DNA of 35,947 bases from JBGPYB01 sp041493035. GTDB lineage: Bacteria > Acidobacteriota > Vicinamibacteria > Fen-336. Below are positions 24,917 through 32,942 of this stretch, piece by piece. Every line of letters starts with the position of its first letter. The first letter of the stretch is position 1. Made by a program: the position numbers and the translations under genes. The stretch is from assembly GCA_041493035.1 (NCBI GenBank), contig JBGPYB010000029.1, positions 1 through 35,947 of the forward strand. The letters are read 5' to 3'. The notes under the pieces were generated by a model, which did not search any database, was not told the origin of the DNA, and saw nothing but the letters and a program-made list of their open reading frames with translations.

Positions 24917-26355
24917 AGGAACTTGAGCTTCCGGGCGGCGAAGAGGCTCATCCTCAGGAGCAGCCATCCGTGGCGGAACCGCGAGATGTTCGTCGTTCCG
25001 TACTGACGCTCGTAGTATCGGACGGCGAGGTCGACGATCCGCAAGTTGAGGCGCGCCGCACCGAAGAGGAGGTCGAAGTCCCCGAAGGGGTCGAAGTCGC
25101 CGAAGAACCCGCGGTTCGCGACGATGCGCTCGTAGTCCTCCCGATAGAGGGCTTTCGTCCCGCAAAGGGTATCCCGGACCTGCTGGCCCAGGAGCCACGA
25201 GAAGAGGAAGGCGAACGCCTTGTTGGCGAGGATGTTGAGAAAGCGCATGGCTCCTCCCTCCATGGGGTAGACCATGCGCGAGCCGTTGATCATCTCCCCC
25301 TTGCCCCGGACCAGGGCCTCGACGAACTTCGGGATGCTCTCGGGGGCGACGCCCATGTCGGAGTCGAGGATCAGCAAGACCTCACCCCGGGCGTGGGAGA
25401 ATCCGAGGCGCACAGCGTCTCCCTTTCCGTGGCCGGTCTGCTTCAGGAGCTTCATCGGAAGGTGGGGGTTTTCCGCGATGACGCGGCGGATTTCCCCCTC
25501 GGTGTCGTCGGTCGAGCCGCCCTCGACGAAGATGAACTCGCTGCTGGGGCCGAGTGTCGGCAGCCGCTGCACAAGGGGGCGAATGTGGCCCGCCTCGTTG
25601 CGGCACGGGATCACGACGCTCGTGCTCGGCCGGGTGGCCCTGGCACCCGGGGAGCGATGGGGAGCGGGCCGGGCCACGAGCCCGTACATGAGCGAGAACT
25701 GTTCCACGAGGGGAAGGCGGCCCGCGTAGCGATTCAGCAGATCTGCCACGACAGGGACGTCGGCGGGGCAGACGATCTGATAGTCGCGTCGCACGATCTC
25801 GAAGTCGGCGAGGTCTAGCATGTTCGTGACCTCTTCCGACGGGAGCCAGGCTTCCGGAGGCGCCTCGTACTTCAGGCGGAGGATTTCCGCAAGTCGAAGC
25901 ACAGGCTGCCAGACGCGACTGTAGCTGTAGATGAGCACGCGGCTGCGCGAATGAAGGACGCCGTGGAGCGCTTCGACGGCGCCCTGCACGTCGGTGAGAT
26001 GGGTCGCGACGTTGACCAGGAGGACGAAGTCGAAAGGCCCGCCGAGCTGGGCGAGGAGCGCCGGGTCGGAGCCGTCCCCTTCGAAGAAGTGCAGGTTCTC
26101 GCCGGCGTGGGCTCGGCGCGCCGCCGCGATGGCCTTCGGCGAGATGTCCACCCCCACTCCTCGCGAGGGCTGCAGAGCCGGGAGGAGATGACCAGAGCCG
26201 CAGCCGATCTCGAGGACGTGCTGCCCGGCGGGCACCCGCGCCCGGAGCGCCCGGGTGAGGTAGTCGTAGAAGTAGTGGCGCGCTGTCCGCGCCGCCTCGA
26301 TCCCTTCGTGGTTGTCTTCGTAGAAGCCCCGGACGGCGGCGAGGACGGGATCCAT
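24913..26355 (-). CDS. Bifunctional methyltransferase / family 2 glycosyltransferase
   Basis: 480 aa fusion. Residues 1-~230: class I SAM methyltransferase, motif I VLEIGCGSGHLLPAL (EIGCGSG at 49-55), GVGVDISPKAIAAA, FFEGDGSDP, FVLLVNVATHL. From residue 244: GT2 domain, VVIPCRNEAGH, EFIFVEGGSTDDT, LKQTGHGKGDAVRLGF, metal-binding DSD at 331-333 and FGDFDLLFGAARL late. The GT2 part resembles dolichyl/undecaprenyl-phosphate sugar synthases, which would load the carrier used by GT-C enzymes. The usual VDDGS after strand 2 reads VEGGS. The ATG at 26355 overlaps the upstream stop by one base (TAATG). This domain pairing is known in other genomes. Confidence 0.85.
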   Translation of the reverse strand: MDPVLAAVRGFYEDNHEGIEAARTARHYFYDYLTRALRARVPAGQHVLEIGCGSGHLLPALQPSRGVGVDISPKAIAAARRAHAGENLHFFEGDGSDPALLAQLGGPFDFVLLVNVATHLTDVQGAVEALHGVLHSRSRVLIYSYSRVWQPVLRLAEILRLKYEAPPEAWLPSEEVTNMLDLADFEIVRRDYQIVCPADVPVVADLLNRYAGRLPLVEQFSLMYGLVARPAPHRSPGARATRPSTSVVIPCRNEAGHIRPLVQRLPTLGPSSEFIFVEGGSTDDTEGEIRRVIAENPHLPMKLLKQTGHGKGDAVRLGFSHARGEVLLILDSDMGVAPESIPKFVEALVRGKGEMINGSRMVYPMEGGAMRFLNILANKAFAFLFSWLLGQQVRDTLCGTKALYREDYERIVANRGFFGDFDPFGDFDLLFGAARLNLRIVDLAVRYYERQYGTTNISRFRHGWLLLRMSLFAARKLKFL

Positions 26356-27317
26356 TAGCGGGCCGCGGGCTCTCGGTGTCCCTGAGTCCTGTACCAGTCG
26401 ATGGTCGCGCGCAGCCCTTCCTCGAAGCCCGTGGTCGCCCTGAAGCCGAAGAGGCGTTCGGCTCGTGACGTGTCGAGGCTGCGCCGCGGCTGGCCGTCGG
26501 GCTTCGAAGCGTCCCAGCGGATCTCTCCACGGAAGCCCGTCAGGCGAGCGATCAGCTCGACGAGGTCCCGGATCGAAATCTCGAAGCCGGCTCCCAGGTT
26601 CACCGGTTCCGCGCCATCGTAGCGCTCGGTGGCGAGGCCGATCCCCCGGGCCGCGTCGTCGACGTAGAGGAACTCTCGCGAGGCTCGTCCCGTCCCCCAC
26701 ACTTCGATGAACGAGGCGCCCGAGTCGAGAGCGTCCTGGCATTTCTTGATCAGGGCGGGGATCACGTGGGAGCTGGACGGGTCGAAGTTGTCGCCGGGTC
26801 CATAGAGGTTCACCGGGAGCAGGTGGATGGCGCTCAAACCGTACTGCTGCCTGTACGCCTGCCCTTGAACCAGGAGCATCTTTTTCGCGAGCCCGTAAGG
26901 AGCGTTGGTCTCCTCGGGATAGCCGTTCCAGATGTCCTCTTCCCTGAACGGAACGGGCGTGAGCTTCGGATACGAGCAGATCGTCCCCACGGTCACGACC
27001 TTGCCGATGGCCTGAAGGCGGCACTCTTCGATGAGCTGCACGCCCATCATCAGGTTGTCGAAGAAGAACGAGCCTGGGTTCTCGCGGTTCGCGCCGATGC
27101 CACCCACGCGCGCGGCGAGATGGACCACGATGTCGGGGCGCGTCTCCGACAGGAGCCGCCGAGAGGCCTCGCGATCCACGAGGTCATAGTCCTTCTTCCG
27201 TGGCACGACCACCTCGGCCCCACGGCCGCGCAGGTCGGCGACGACCTGGCCTCCGAGGAAGCCCGCGCCCCCGGTCACCACGATCTTTCGTCCGGCCAAG
27301 CCTGTTGCCGCGTTCAT
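26355..27317 (-). CDS. fcl: GDP-L-fucose synthase-like NAD(P)-dependent epimerase/reductase
   Basis: 320 aa extended SDR enzyme of the Fcl/WcaG type, which in the known pathway converts GDP-4-keto-6-deoxymannose to GDP-L-fucose. Cofactor loop GGAGFLG (16-22); AARVGGIGANRENP, the Fcl hallmark; GTICSYPK (111-118) where E. coli Fcl has GSSCIYPK, so the catalytic Ser appears replaced by Thr while the nearby Cys is kept; Tyr141 and Lys145 form the YxxxK pair; NLYGPGDNFD, SHVIPALI, GTGRASREFLYVDD and KPDGQPRRSLD also fit. No gmd (GDP-mannose dehydratase) lies in the window. A different 6-deoxy or epimerised hexose is possible. Confidence 0.82.
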   Translation of the reverse strand: MNAATGLAGRKIVVTGGAGFLGGQVVADLRGRGAEVVVPRKKDYDLVDREASRRLLSETRPDIVVHLAARVGGIGANRENPGSFFFDNLMMGVQLIEECRLQAIGKVVTVGTICSYPKLTPVPFREEDIWNGYPEETNAPYGLAKKMLLVQGQAYRQQYGLSAIHLLPVNLYGPGDNFDPSSSHVIPALIKKCQDALDSGASFIEVWGTGRASREFLYVDDAARGIGLATERYDGAEPVNLGAGFEISIRDLVELIARLTGFRGEIRWDASKPDGQPRRSLDTSRAERLFGFRATTGFEEGLRATIDWYRTQGHREPAAR

Positions 27318-27352
27318 GCGCCGTTCAAGGTATCACGACGAAAGGGAGCGCT

Positions 27353-29446
27353 CTACTGGAAGAACCAGTACTGGAACGATGAGTAGCGGCCCGAGAGGCG
27401 GAGGCGAGTCCGTCGCGCGGTCAGCGCCGATCCGGGGATGGAGAGGACTGCCTCGTCCCAGCCCTCGCGGGGATGAAAGGTCGCGCGCACGACGGGAGCG
27501 CCATCCACCCCCACACTCACCTGGGCCTCCGGAAGCCCGATGCCGATCGCGCGAGTGCCTGACGCGCGGCGGGTGATCGCGTCGATCGCCGGGGCCGTCC
27601 GCAGCACGATCAGCATGTCCCGCCCCGGCTCGTCGTCTACGAAGAAGGACTCCTCGCCCAGGATCGCGCGCCCCGCGTCGATGACTCGTTCCTCTCGCCC
27701 GCCGAGCACATAGGAGGCGATCCGGGCGGTTCCCCAGAGCGGTACGCCGGCCAACTCGGACCTGAACGCGTATTGATGCGCGGCCTCGTCCCGAGCGTCG
27801 CAGACGTTGAGTCTGTCGACCTCGTGGAGGGCCGCCACGGCGGCCCTGGTCTCGGGAAGGAAGAAGTGCTGGTTGGTTCCCACCAGGTCATACCGCATGC
27901 GGTAGAGGAGCAGGTCGTCCCCGAGCGAGGGTCCGTGGAAGAGCGGAGGCTCCCGCACGACCTCGCGGAGCGTCGGATAGCCTTCCTGCACGGACACCGA
28001 TGTCAGGAGGTATTCAGGACGTTCCCGCTCGGGAAGCCGCCCGAGGGCTTCGACGAAGCCCGCCTCTCTTTCGGCGGATCGAGTTCCGAAGAACGCCGGG
28101 CTCGTCACGCCGTGGAGGTTGACGTTACGGTGGCCCGTCAGGTACTCGACGCTCGTCGCGACGTTGGCGATCGAAGTGCCGGGCGGCAGGTGGCTCGAGA
28201 TCCACGTTGCCGCGGCGACGTCGCGGCCCTGGATCTCGCCGGCCATCTCGCCGTACAGGATGCCAAATCGCACGGTGGACAGAAATCCGAGGACGAGGAA
28301 GAGACCGGCCGCGAGGTTGAAGAGCTTTGTCTCGGCGCCAGCGTCTCCCGGAGCGAGGAGCTGCGCGCCCTTCCCGAGGCCGACCGCGACGAGGACGAGG
28401 AGCGATGGTATCGCCCAGAGAAGATATCGGTTGAAGTGGACCCCCAGGAACATGTTGGGTGTCACGAGGGCCGATACGATCACGAGCACCAAAGCCCACA
28501 GGGTGAGGGGAACGCGATGCTGCGGCTTGGGCCGGAGAAACGCCATCAGCACTAGAAGCAAGCCGAGAGGCGGGAAGAAGAGCGAGGCCCATCCGCGGGC
28601 GAGGCCCACGGGGGACTGAGAAGGGTAGAAGCCGAGGAGAAGGCCCCGCAGCACGTCCACCGCATACTCCGTCGAAAGAGCCAAGGCGTCGGCGAAGCCG
28701 TAGTTCGCGACGAGAGACTTGTCGGCGAAGGACGAGCCGAGCCACGTTCCCGTGACCCCGCGATAGAGCCCCAACACGCCGATGCCGACGCCGACCGGAA
28801 TCCATACCAAGAAACGCGATCGCCCGAGCGATCTCCGGCCTGGAGTCATTGTCCAGGCGATAGCGGTGATCATCGCGATCGGTAGACCCTCGGGACGCGC
28901 CAGAGCCAGGAGACTTCCGGTCAGAGCCACGCCGCGGGGAGCGGACGTGCTCCACTCGGTCACGATGCGGTCGAAGAGGAGGAGCACCAGGAACATGAAG
29001 AGCCCCGTGTCGGAGCCGTACAGAAAGCCCCAGACGACCGGGCCCCCCATGACCACCATGGCTCCGGCCAGGGCACCCTCTCGCTCGCCGGCCAGTTGCT
29101 CGCCGATGCGCCGTGCCACGAGGACCGAGAGGACGAAGAGGGCCGCGCCCCAGGCGATGGCGAAGGCCACGAGGCCCTCGCCTCGGAAGCCGATGGCGTG
29201 GGCCCCGGCCAGGACGGTCGTGTGGAGAAGGCTCGTGGCGCCGCTCGAAGGAAGGTCGCCGGCGTTGTACTGGAACGCGTGCCCCTCGGCCATGGCCTTC
29301 GCGTACTGGCAGACCACGAGGAGGTCGACCACCTGGGGCGCAGCGTGCCCTCCGGTGGCGGTCAACATCGACGATACGAAGCCCACCGAGACCAGAGCCG
29401 CCGCCAGAAGGAGAGGGCGGGCGAAGCGCCCTGAGAGCAGCCCCAT
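27353..29446 (-). CDS. GT-C-like membrane protein, first gene of the minus-strand glycan run
   Basis: 697 aa; the first ~450 residues hold about 11 hydrophobic segments, the last ~250 are soluble and probably extracytoplasmic. After the first helix, VVCQYAKAMAEGHAFQYNAGD followed by SGATSLLHTTVLA matches the pattern of GT-C proteins with D-x-x-I-x-x-x-Y-A-x-x-x-x-x-G...N-x-G-E (AftB-like and related); the usual first-loop Asp aligns near VDLL. LARPEGL is another recurrent block. ATG at 29446. It is divergent from pilD across 77 bases, so the promoter of the run should lie there; no convincing box was seen. Next gene starts after 35 bases. Confidence 0.7.
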   Translation of the reverse strand: MGLLSGRFARPLLLAAALVSVGFVSSMLTATGGHAAPQVVDLLVVCQYAKAMAEGHAFQYNAGDLPSSGATSLLHTTVLAGAHAIGFRGEGLVAFAIAWGAALFVLSVLVARRIGEQLAGEREGALAGAMVVMGGPVVWGFLYGSDTGLFMFLVLLLFDRIVTEWSTSAPRGVALTGSLLALARPEGLPIAMITAIAWTMTPGRRSLGRSRFLVWIPVGVGIGVLGLYRGVTGTWLGSSFADKSLVANYGFADALALSTEYAVDVLRGLLLGFYPSQSPVGLARGWASLFFPPLGLLLVLMAFLRPKPQHRVPLTLWALVLVIVSALVTPNMFLGVHFNRYLLWAIPSLLVLVAVGLGKGAQLLAPGDAGAETKLFNLAAGLFLVLGFLSTVRFGILYGEMAGEIQGRDVAAATWISSHLPPGTSIANVATSVEYLTGHRNVNLHGVTSPAFFGTRSAEREAGFVEALGRLPERERPEYLLTSVSVQEGYPTLREVVREPPLFHGPSLGDDLLLYRMRYDLVGTNQHFFLPETRAAVAALHEVDRLNVCDARDEAAHQYAFRSELAGVPLWGTARIASYVLGGREERVIDAGRAILGEESFFVDDEPGRDMLIVLRTAPAIDAITRRASGTRAIGIGLPEAQVSVGVDGAPVVRATFHPREGWDEAVLSIPGSALTARRTRLRLSGRYSSFQYWFFQ

Positions 29447-29523
29447 CGCGGGCGGATGATACTACGCGCCCTTCTCTCTGGCGGTGGTGCGCTGGCCGGG
29501 CCGATGCGACAATGCCAGCAGCA
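29447..29523. promoter_or_regulatory. Divergent intergenic region between the glycan run and pilD
   Basis: This 77-base gap is the only place where transcription of the minus-strand glycan genes and of pilD can begin without crossing another gene. I saw no sigma54 pair and no good -35/-10 pair on either strand, so the promoter role rests on gene orientation alone. Confidence 0.35.
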
Positions 29524-30297
29524 ATGACCATCTTCGAATGGCAGGCGCTGCTCCTGGGTCTCATCGTCGGGAGCTTCGCGAACGTCTGCATCCATCGGAT
29601 CCCGCGGGGCGAATCGGTGGTGACTCCGCGCTCGCGTTGCCCCCGATGCGGATCGCCCATCGGCTCCTTCGACAACATACCCGTGCTGAGCTGGCTTGCG
29701 CTCAACGGGAAATGCCGGCGGTGCCGTGCCCCCATCTCGCCCCGCTATCCGGCCGTCGAAGCCGCCAACGGCCTTCTCTATCTGGGTCTCGCCGCCTCAC
29801 TGGGGCCGACGCCTCGCGCCATGGTCCTGATGGCGTTCTCGACGGCGATGATCGTCCTCGGGCTCATCGACTTCGATCATCAGCTCCTCCACGACGTCAT
29901 CACGCTGCCGGGAATCGCGGTGGGCGTGGCGGCGAGCCTCCTGCCGGGATCGCCCGTCACATTGCTCGGAGCGGTGATCGCGGCTGTGGGCGGGTTCGGC
30001 GCGCTCACGGCGCTGAACGCCGCTTACAAGATGGCTCGCGGCACCGATGGGTTCGGCGGCGGTGACCCGAAGATGGTGGCGATGATCGGCGCGTTTCTGG
30101 GTTGGCAGGGTGCCCTCCTCACGCTGCTCCTGGCCAGCGTGGCCGGGACGGTTGTGGGCCTCGGCCTCATGGCGTTCCAGGGGAAGGGGGCCCAGCACAA
30201 GCTGCCCCTCGGCACGTTCCTCGCCCTGGGCGCCCTCGTCGTCGTCCTGGTGGGAGAACCCCTCCTCGTTTGGTACCGCGGGCTGCTCCGTGGCTGA
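29524..30297 (+). CDS. pilD: Prepilin peptidase / N-methyltransferase PilD
   Basis: Bifunctional membrane enzyme that cuts the prepilin leader and methylates the new N-terminus, serving the major and minor pilins of the window. 257 aa, about eight hydrophobic segments. N-terminal part: GSFANVCIHRIPRGESVV and two CxxC pairs (Cys39/42 and Cys64/67), the zinc-linked methyltransferase region. Peptidase part: first aspartate block LIDFDHQLLHD (114-124) and second GGGDPK (178-183), the GxGDxK motif of A24 aspartic peptidases. ATG at 29524 gives the standard N-terminus; an in-frame ATG at 29512 would add four residues. Overlaps the following kinase gene by 8 bases. Confidence 0.95.
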   Translation: MTIFEWQALLLGLIVGSFANVCIHRIPRGESVVTPRSRCPRCGSPIGSFDNIPVLSWLALNGKCRRCRAPISPRYPAVEAANGLLYLGLAASLGPTPRAMVLMAFSTAMIVLGLIDFDHQLLHDVITLPGIAVGVAASLLPGSPVTLLGAVIAAVGGFGALTALNAAYKMARGTDGFGGGDPKMVAMIGAFLGWQGALLTLLLASVAGTVVGLGLMAFQGKGAQHKLPLGTFLALGALVVVLVGEPLLVWYRGLLRG

Positions 30298-31651
30298 CCT
30301 GCGGCGCTCCTCGTTGCGGCTCGCCGTCGGCCTCGCAGTGATCCTCCTCGGCATCGTGGACGTGCAGGGGCTGGTCCAAACCATGCGATCCCAGACACGC
30401 CTCCGGGATCGGATGATTCGGAGCACCCGTGATGCCTTCTTCGCCGCCCGTCCGCGCCTCGCCCAGATGCTGCGCTCGGGCGAGCCCGCGGCCTTCCTGG
30501 AGGCGGCGCGGGAGGCCACGCGAGCCTCGCTCGCGTCGGAAGTGGAGGTGTTCGACTTCTCCGGCAAGCGGCTCTTCTCGGATCCAGCGGAGGCGCCGGT
30601 CGAGCACTGGCTGGGCCCGAGCGACCTGGCCTCGGTGCGGACGGGAAGCATTCTAACGGTCGGACCGATCCCCGGCCAGGCGGCCCGCCTGCTGACCTAC
30701 GCGTCCTTCAAAGGGGGAGAGGAACTGCTCCTCCTGCGCCTTGCCGTCGCGGCGCCCGAGCTGGCGCAGGACCTTCGAGAGCGGCGCGAGCTTTTCGTGG
30801 GTCACTCCTTCTCCCTGGTCATTCTCATCGCGGCCGCTGGGCTCGCTCTCTTCCCGCGCGGCGACACGAGTCCGCCGACGAGGGGGGCGCTCGACGCCTA
30901 TGAGGAGGCCATGTCCCGCCTCACGGCCCGGGGGCAGGCCCTCGACAGGGAGCACGTGGAAGAGCGCCGCCGGCTGTCGGAAGATCTGAAGGACAAGGAA
31001 GCCCTCGCCCGCGCCGGAGAGTTGACGGCGGGGATCGCTCACGAGGTGCGGAACGGCCTCGGAACCATCCTCGGCTACGCGCGCCTCTTGGAGCGGAGCC
31101 CACCCGCCGCTGAGGTCGTCGACGCGGCCACGCGCATCCGTGAAGAATGCGAGACCCTCGAGACCGTCGTCAGGCGCTTCATGGATTTCGTCAAGCGCGA
31201 GAAGCTGAGCCTCGCCCCGTTCGATCTCCATCGCATGTTGTCCCGCGTCGTCGCCCGGGAAGCGCGGGGCGAAGGGTCCCCAGACGTCTCTGTCTCCAGC
31301 TCCGAGCTAGGTTCGATCACCGGAGATGAGGGGTTGATCGAGCGCGCCTTCGAGAACCTGGTCCGCAACGCCGTGGAGGCGGCCGGCGCCGCTGGCCACG
31401 TCTGGATCGCGGGAGCGAGAGACGCCGAGGCGGTGGCCATTACCGTCGCCGACGACGGCCCCGGCCTATCCGCCGAGGCCCGCAGCCGGATTCGCCCTTT
31501 TGCGACCGGCAAGCCGGGCGGCCTTGGTCTCGGGCTCCCGCTCGCGCAGAAGATCGTCCATGTCCACGGCGGGGACCTGGTGCTGGCCGAGCGACCGCCG
31601 CGGGGGCTCGCGGCCACGGTGCGCCTGCCGCTGGATGGACCCCCGGAGTGA
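30290..31651 (+). CDS. Membrane sensor histidine kinase following pilD
   Basis: 453 aa. Two hydrophobic segments (about residues 10-22 and 175-195) flank a ~150-residue extracytoplasmic sensor domain with no recognised fold. A coiled stretch (EEAMSRLTARGQALDREHVEERRRLSEDL) leads to HisKA with His251 in IAHEVRNGLGTILGYA, then an HATPase domain with N box NLVRNAVEAAG, G1 DDGPGLS and G2 GGLGLGLPLAQKI. The H-box has NG where NP is usual. GTG at 30290 overlaps the end of pilD by 8 bases. There is no response regulator beside it; PilR is a possible partner, since kinase and regulator are both pilus-linked, but that is inference. Confidence 0.85.
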   Translation: MADLRRSSLRLAVGLAVILLGIVDVQGLVQTMRSQTRLRDRMIRSTRDAFFAARPRLAQMLRSGEPAAFLEAAREATRASLASEVEVFDFSGKRLFSDPAEAPVEHWLGPSDLASVRTGSILTVGPIPGQAARLLTYASFKGGEELLLLRLAVAAPELAQDLRERRELFVGHSFSLVILIAAAGLALFPRGDTSPPTRGALDAYEEAMSRLTARGQALDREHVEERRRLSEDLKDKEALARAGELTAGIAHEVRNGLGTILGYARLLERSPPAAEVVDAATRIREECETLETVVRRFMDFVKREKLSLAPFDLHRMLSRVVAREARGEGSPDVSVSSSELGSITGDEGLIERAFENLVRNAVEAAGAAGHVWIAGARDAEAVAITVADDGPGLSAEARSRIRPFATGKPGGLGLGLPLAQKIVHVHGGDLVLAERPPRGLAATVRLPLDGPPE

Positions 31652-31796
31652 CCGGGGCGTTACGGTTTGTAGCACCGACGGACTGTGCCCGCGAGGAACA
31701 GGGAGTGTAGGATTGGCCTTTAAAAGTCTATTATTGAATGAGTTGAGAGCGCAGGAGTCGCCTACGGTACGCGACTTGCCAATAGAGGAGGGCAGG
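31652..31796 (+). promoter_or_regulatory. Leader region of the minor pilin genes with AT-rich promoter-like stretch
   Basis: This 145-base gap is the widest in the plus-strand pilus genes and holds an AT-rich patch (31711-31740) with TATTAT at 31729-31734, a -10-like box lacking a good -35. GAGGAG at 31785-31790, six bases before ATG, is the ribosome-binding site of the first minor pilin. A promoter here is likely from context; its exact position is not settled. Confidence 0.4.
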
Positions 31797-32396
31797 ATGA
31801 AAGCCATGCTCAACAATCGTCGCACCGGCGCCGACGCCGGTTTCTCACTAGTCGAACTGCTGATGGTGGTCGGGATCATAGGCATCATGGTTGCGGTGTC
31901 CATCCCGGCGATCAGCAGCTATATCCGGAACTACCGCATCCGGGGCGCCGCCGCGCAGGTGGCCGGCGAGTTCCAGACGGCTCGCGCGCGGGCCATCAAG
32001 CGAAACGCCACGCTTGGTGTCGTCCTGCTGATCGTGAGTCCGACCTCGTATCGCTATGTGATCGAGGACGACATGACACCGGCTCCCTATACGGCCGTGC
32101 GTAACAACATCAGCGTGTTGCTGGGGGACCCCAACCAGGTGGGCCCCGTCCGGGTCCTGCCACAAGGCGTCATCTTCAGGACCGCGGGGGGGCCTACCAT
32201 CAAGGGACTGCGTTTCAATCACCTGGGTGCGGCCTGCAACCCCGGGGCGAGCGCCGACTGTCCCAACAGCGTCGATTCGGGAGTGGCGCAGATCGTCCCT
32301 TCGGGGTCGGACTGGCTGATCACCGTGGCGTCGATCTCGAGCGGCTTGACGCGGAACGTGCGGGTCGCCCCCGGCGGCCGTGTCAGCACTGAGTGA
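31797..32396 (+). CDS. fimT: FimT/GspH-like minor pilin
   Basis: Pilin-like protein of the pilus priming complex, 199 aa. Leader of 15 residues ending in Gly15/Phe16, then FSLVELLMVVGIIGI with the Glu5 equivalent E20. The block YIRNYRIRGAAAQVAGEFQTARARAIKRN is the GspH/FimT helix-and-loop pattern (R-x-A-x-x-x-x-x-x-x-L/F-x-x-A-R-x-x-A). ATG at 31797 is preceded by GAGGAG at 31785-31790; a second ATG three codons on (31806) is possible. Four bases separate it from pilV. First of five minor-pilin-type genes in a row. Confidence 0.88.
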   Translation: MKAMLNNRRTGADAGFSLVELLMVVGIIGIMVAVSIPAISSYIRNYRIRGAAAQVAGEFQTARARAIKRNATLGVVLLIVSPTSYRYVIEDDMTPAPYTAVRNNISVLLGDPNQVGPVRVLPQGVIFRTAGGPTIKGLRFNHLGAACNPGASADCPNSVDSGVAQIVPSGSDWLITVASISSGLTRNVRVAPGGRVSTE

Positions 32397-32400
32397 GGGC

Positions 32401-32913
32401 ATGATGAACAAGCAGAAAGACGCGCAGGCCGGCTTCACACTCGTCGAAGCCCTCGTCGCGATCGTGATCCTGGCCGTCGGCATCGTCGCGGTCACGAACC
32501 TGATGGTTTACGCCGCCTCGTCGAACCAGATCGGAAGCCTGACGACGGCGACGGCGGCAGAGGCTTCGACGACCTTGGACCGGATCAAGTCCGTGGACTA
32601 CTTCACCCTGGTCAATCCGCCGACGTCCATCGCCCTTCAGGGTGACCTGTTGAACGACGCCGGGCCCGCCAACGCCACGCCCAGCACGACCACGGATATC
32701 TTCGTGGGAGGGGTGCTGACCTACCACATGTACCGGCTGGTTCCGGGTGTGGGTCTCATTCGCACCCGCTGGACGATCCAGCCCTTCAACAACGGACCCA
32801 CGCTCTACTCTCTCATCACCGTGGAGTCTCAGTCCTCGTCGAGGCTAGGCGGCGATTTGTCCAAGTCGCGGTTCGTGACTTGGCGGTCCTGCACGTCACA
32901 GGGCTGCCCCTAA
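32401..32913 (+). CDS. pilV: Minor pilin PilV
   Basis: 170 aa pilin-like protein. Leader ends at Gly11/Phe12, followed by FTLVEALVAIVILAVGIVAV; the sequence TLVE-A-LVA-x-V-I-L-x-x-G is the PilV/GspI signature, with E16 at mature position 5. The rest is a short beta-rich domain (YHMYRLV, RTRWTIQPF). Starts with two adjacent ATG codons (32401 and 32404); either is usable. It lies between fimT and pilW, the conserved order of minor pilin operons, and its TAA overlaps an ATG that I do not take as the pilW start. Confidence 0.88.
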   Translation: MMNKQKDAQAGFTLVEALVAIVILAVGIVAVTNLMVYAASSNQIGSLTTATAAEASTTLDRIKSVDYFTLVNPPTSIALQGDLLNDAGPANATPSTTTDIFVGGVLTYHMYRLVPGVGLIRTRWTIQPFNNGPTLYSLITVESQSSSRLGGDLSKSRFVTWRSCTSQGCP

Positions 32914-32928
32914 TGGAAGCGCGGAGCG

Positions 32929-32934
32929 AAGGAG
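32929..32934 (+). promoter_or_regulatory. Ribosome-binding site that decides the pilW start
   Basis: AAGGAG eight bases before ATG 32943. An earlier in-frame ATG at 32913 touches the pilV stop (TAATG) but lacks a comparable site and would lengthen the leader to 21 residues. Confidence 0.7.
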
Positions 32935-32942
32935 AAGCGGTG

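Noticed and set aside
28125..29735. Open frame of ~536 codons on the minus strand overlapping the 697 aa membrane protein and the pilD start
   Set aside because: Arg/Pro/Gly-rich shadow in another frame; it also crosses the divergent gap and the start of pilD.
31765..31780. Sigma54-like element CGGTACG-N4-TTGCC before the first minor pilin
   Set aside because: The GG/GC spacing is right, but the predicted start (~31791) lies past the GAGGAG ribosome-binding site and leaves only about six bases before ATG; two consensus positions are also wrong.
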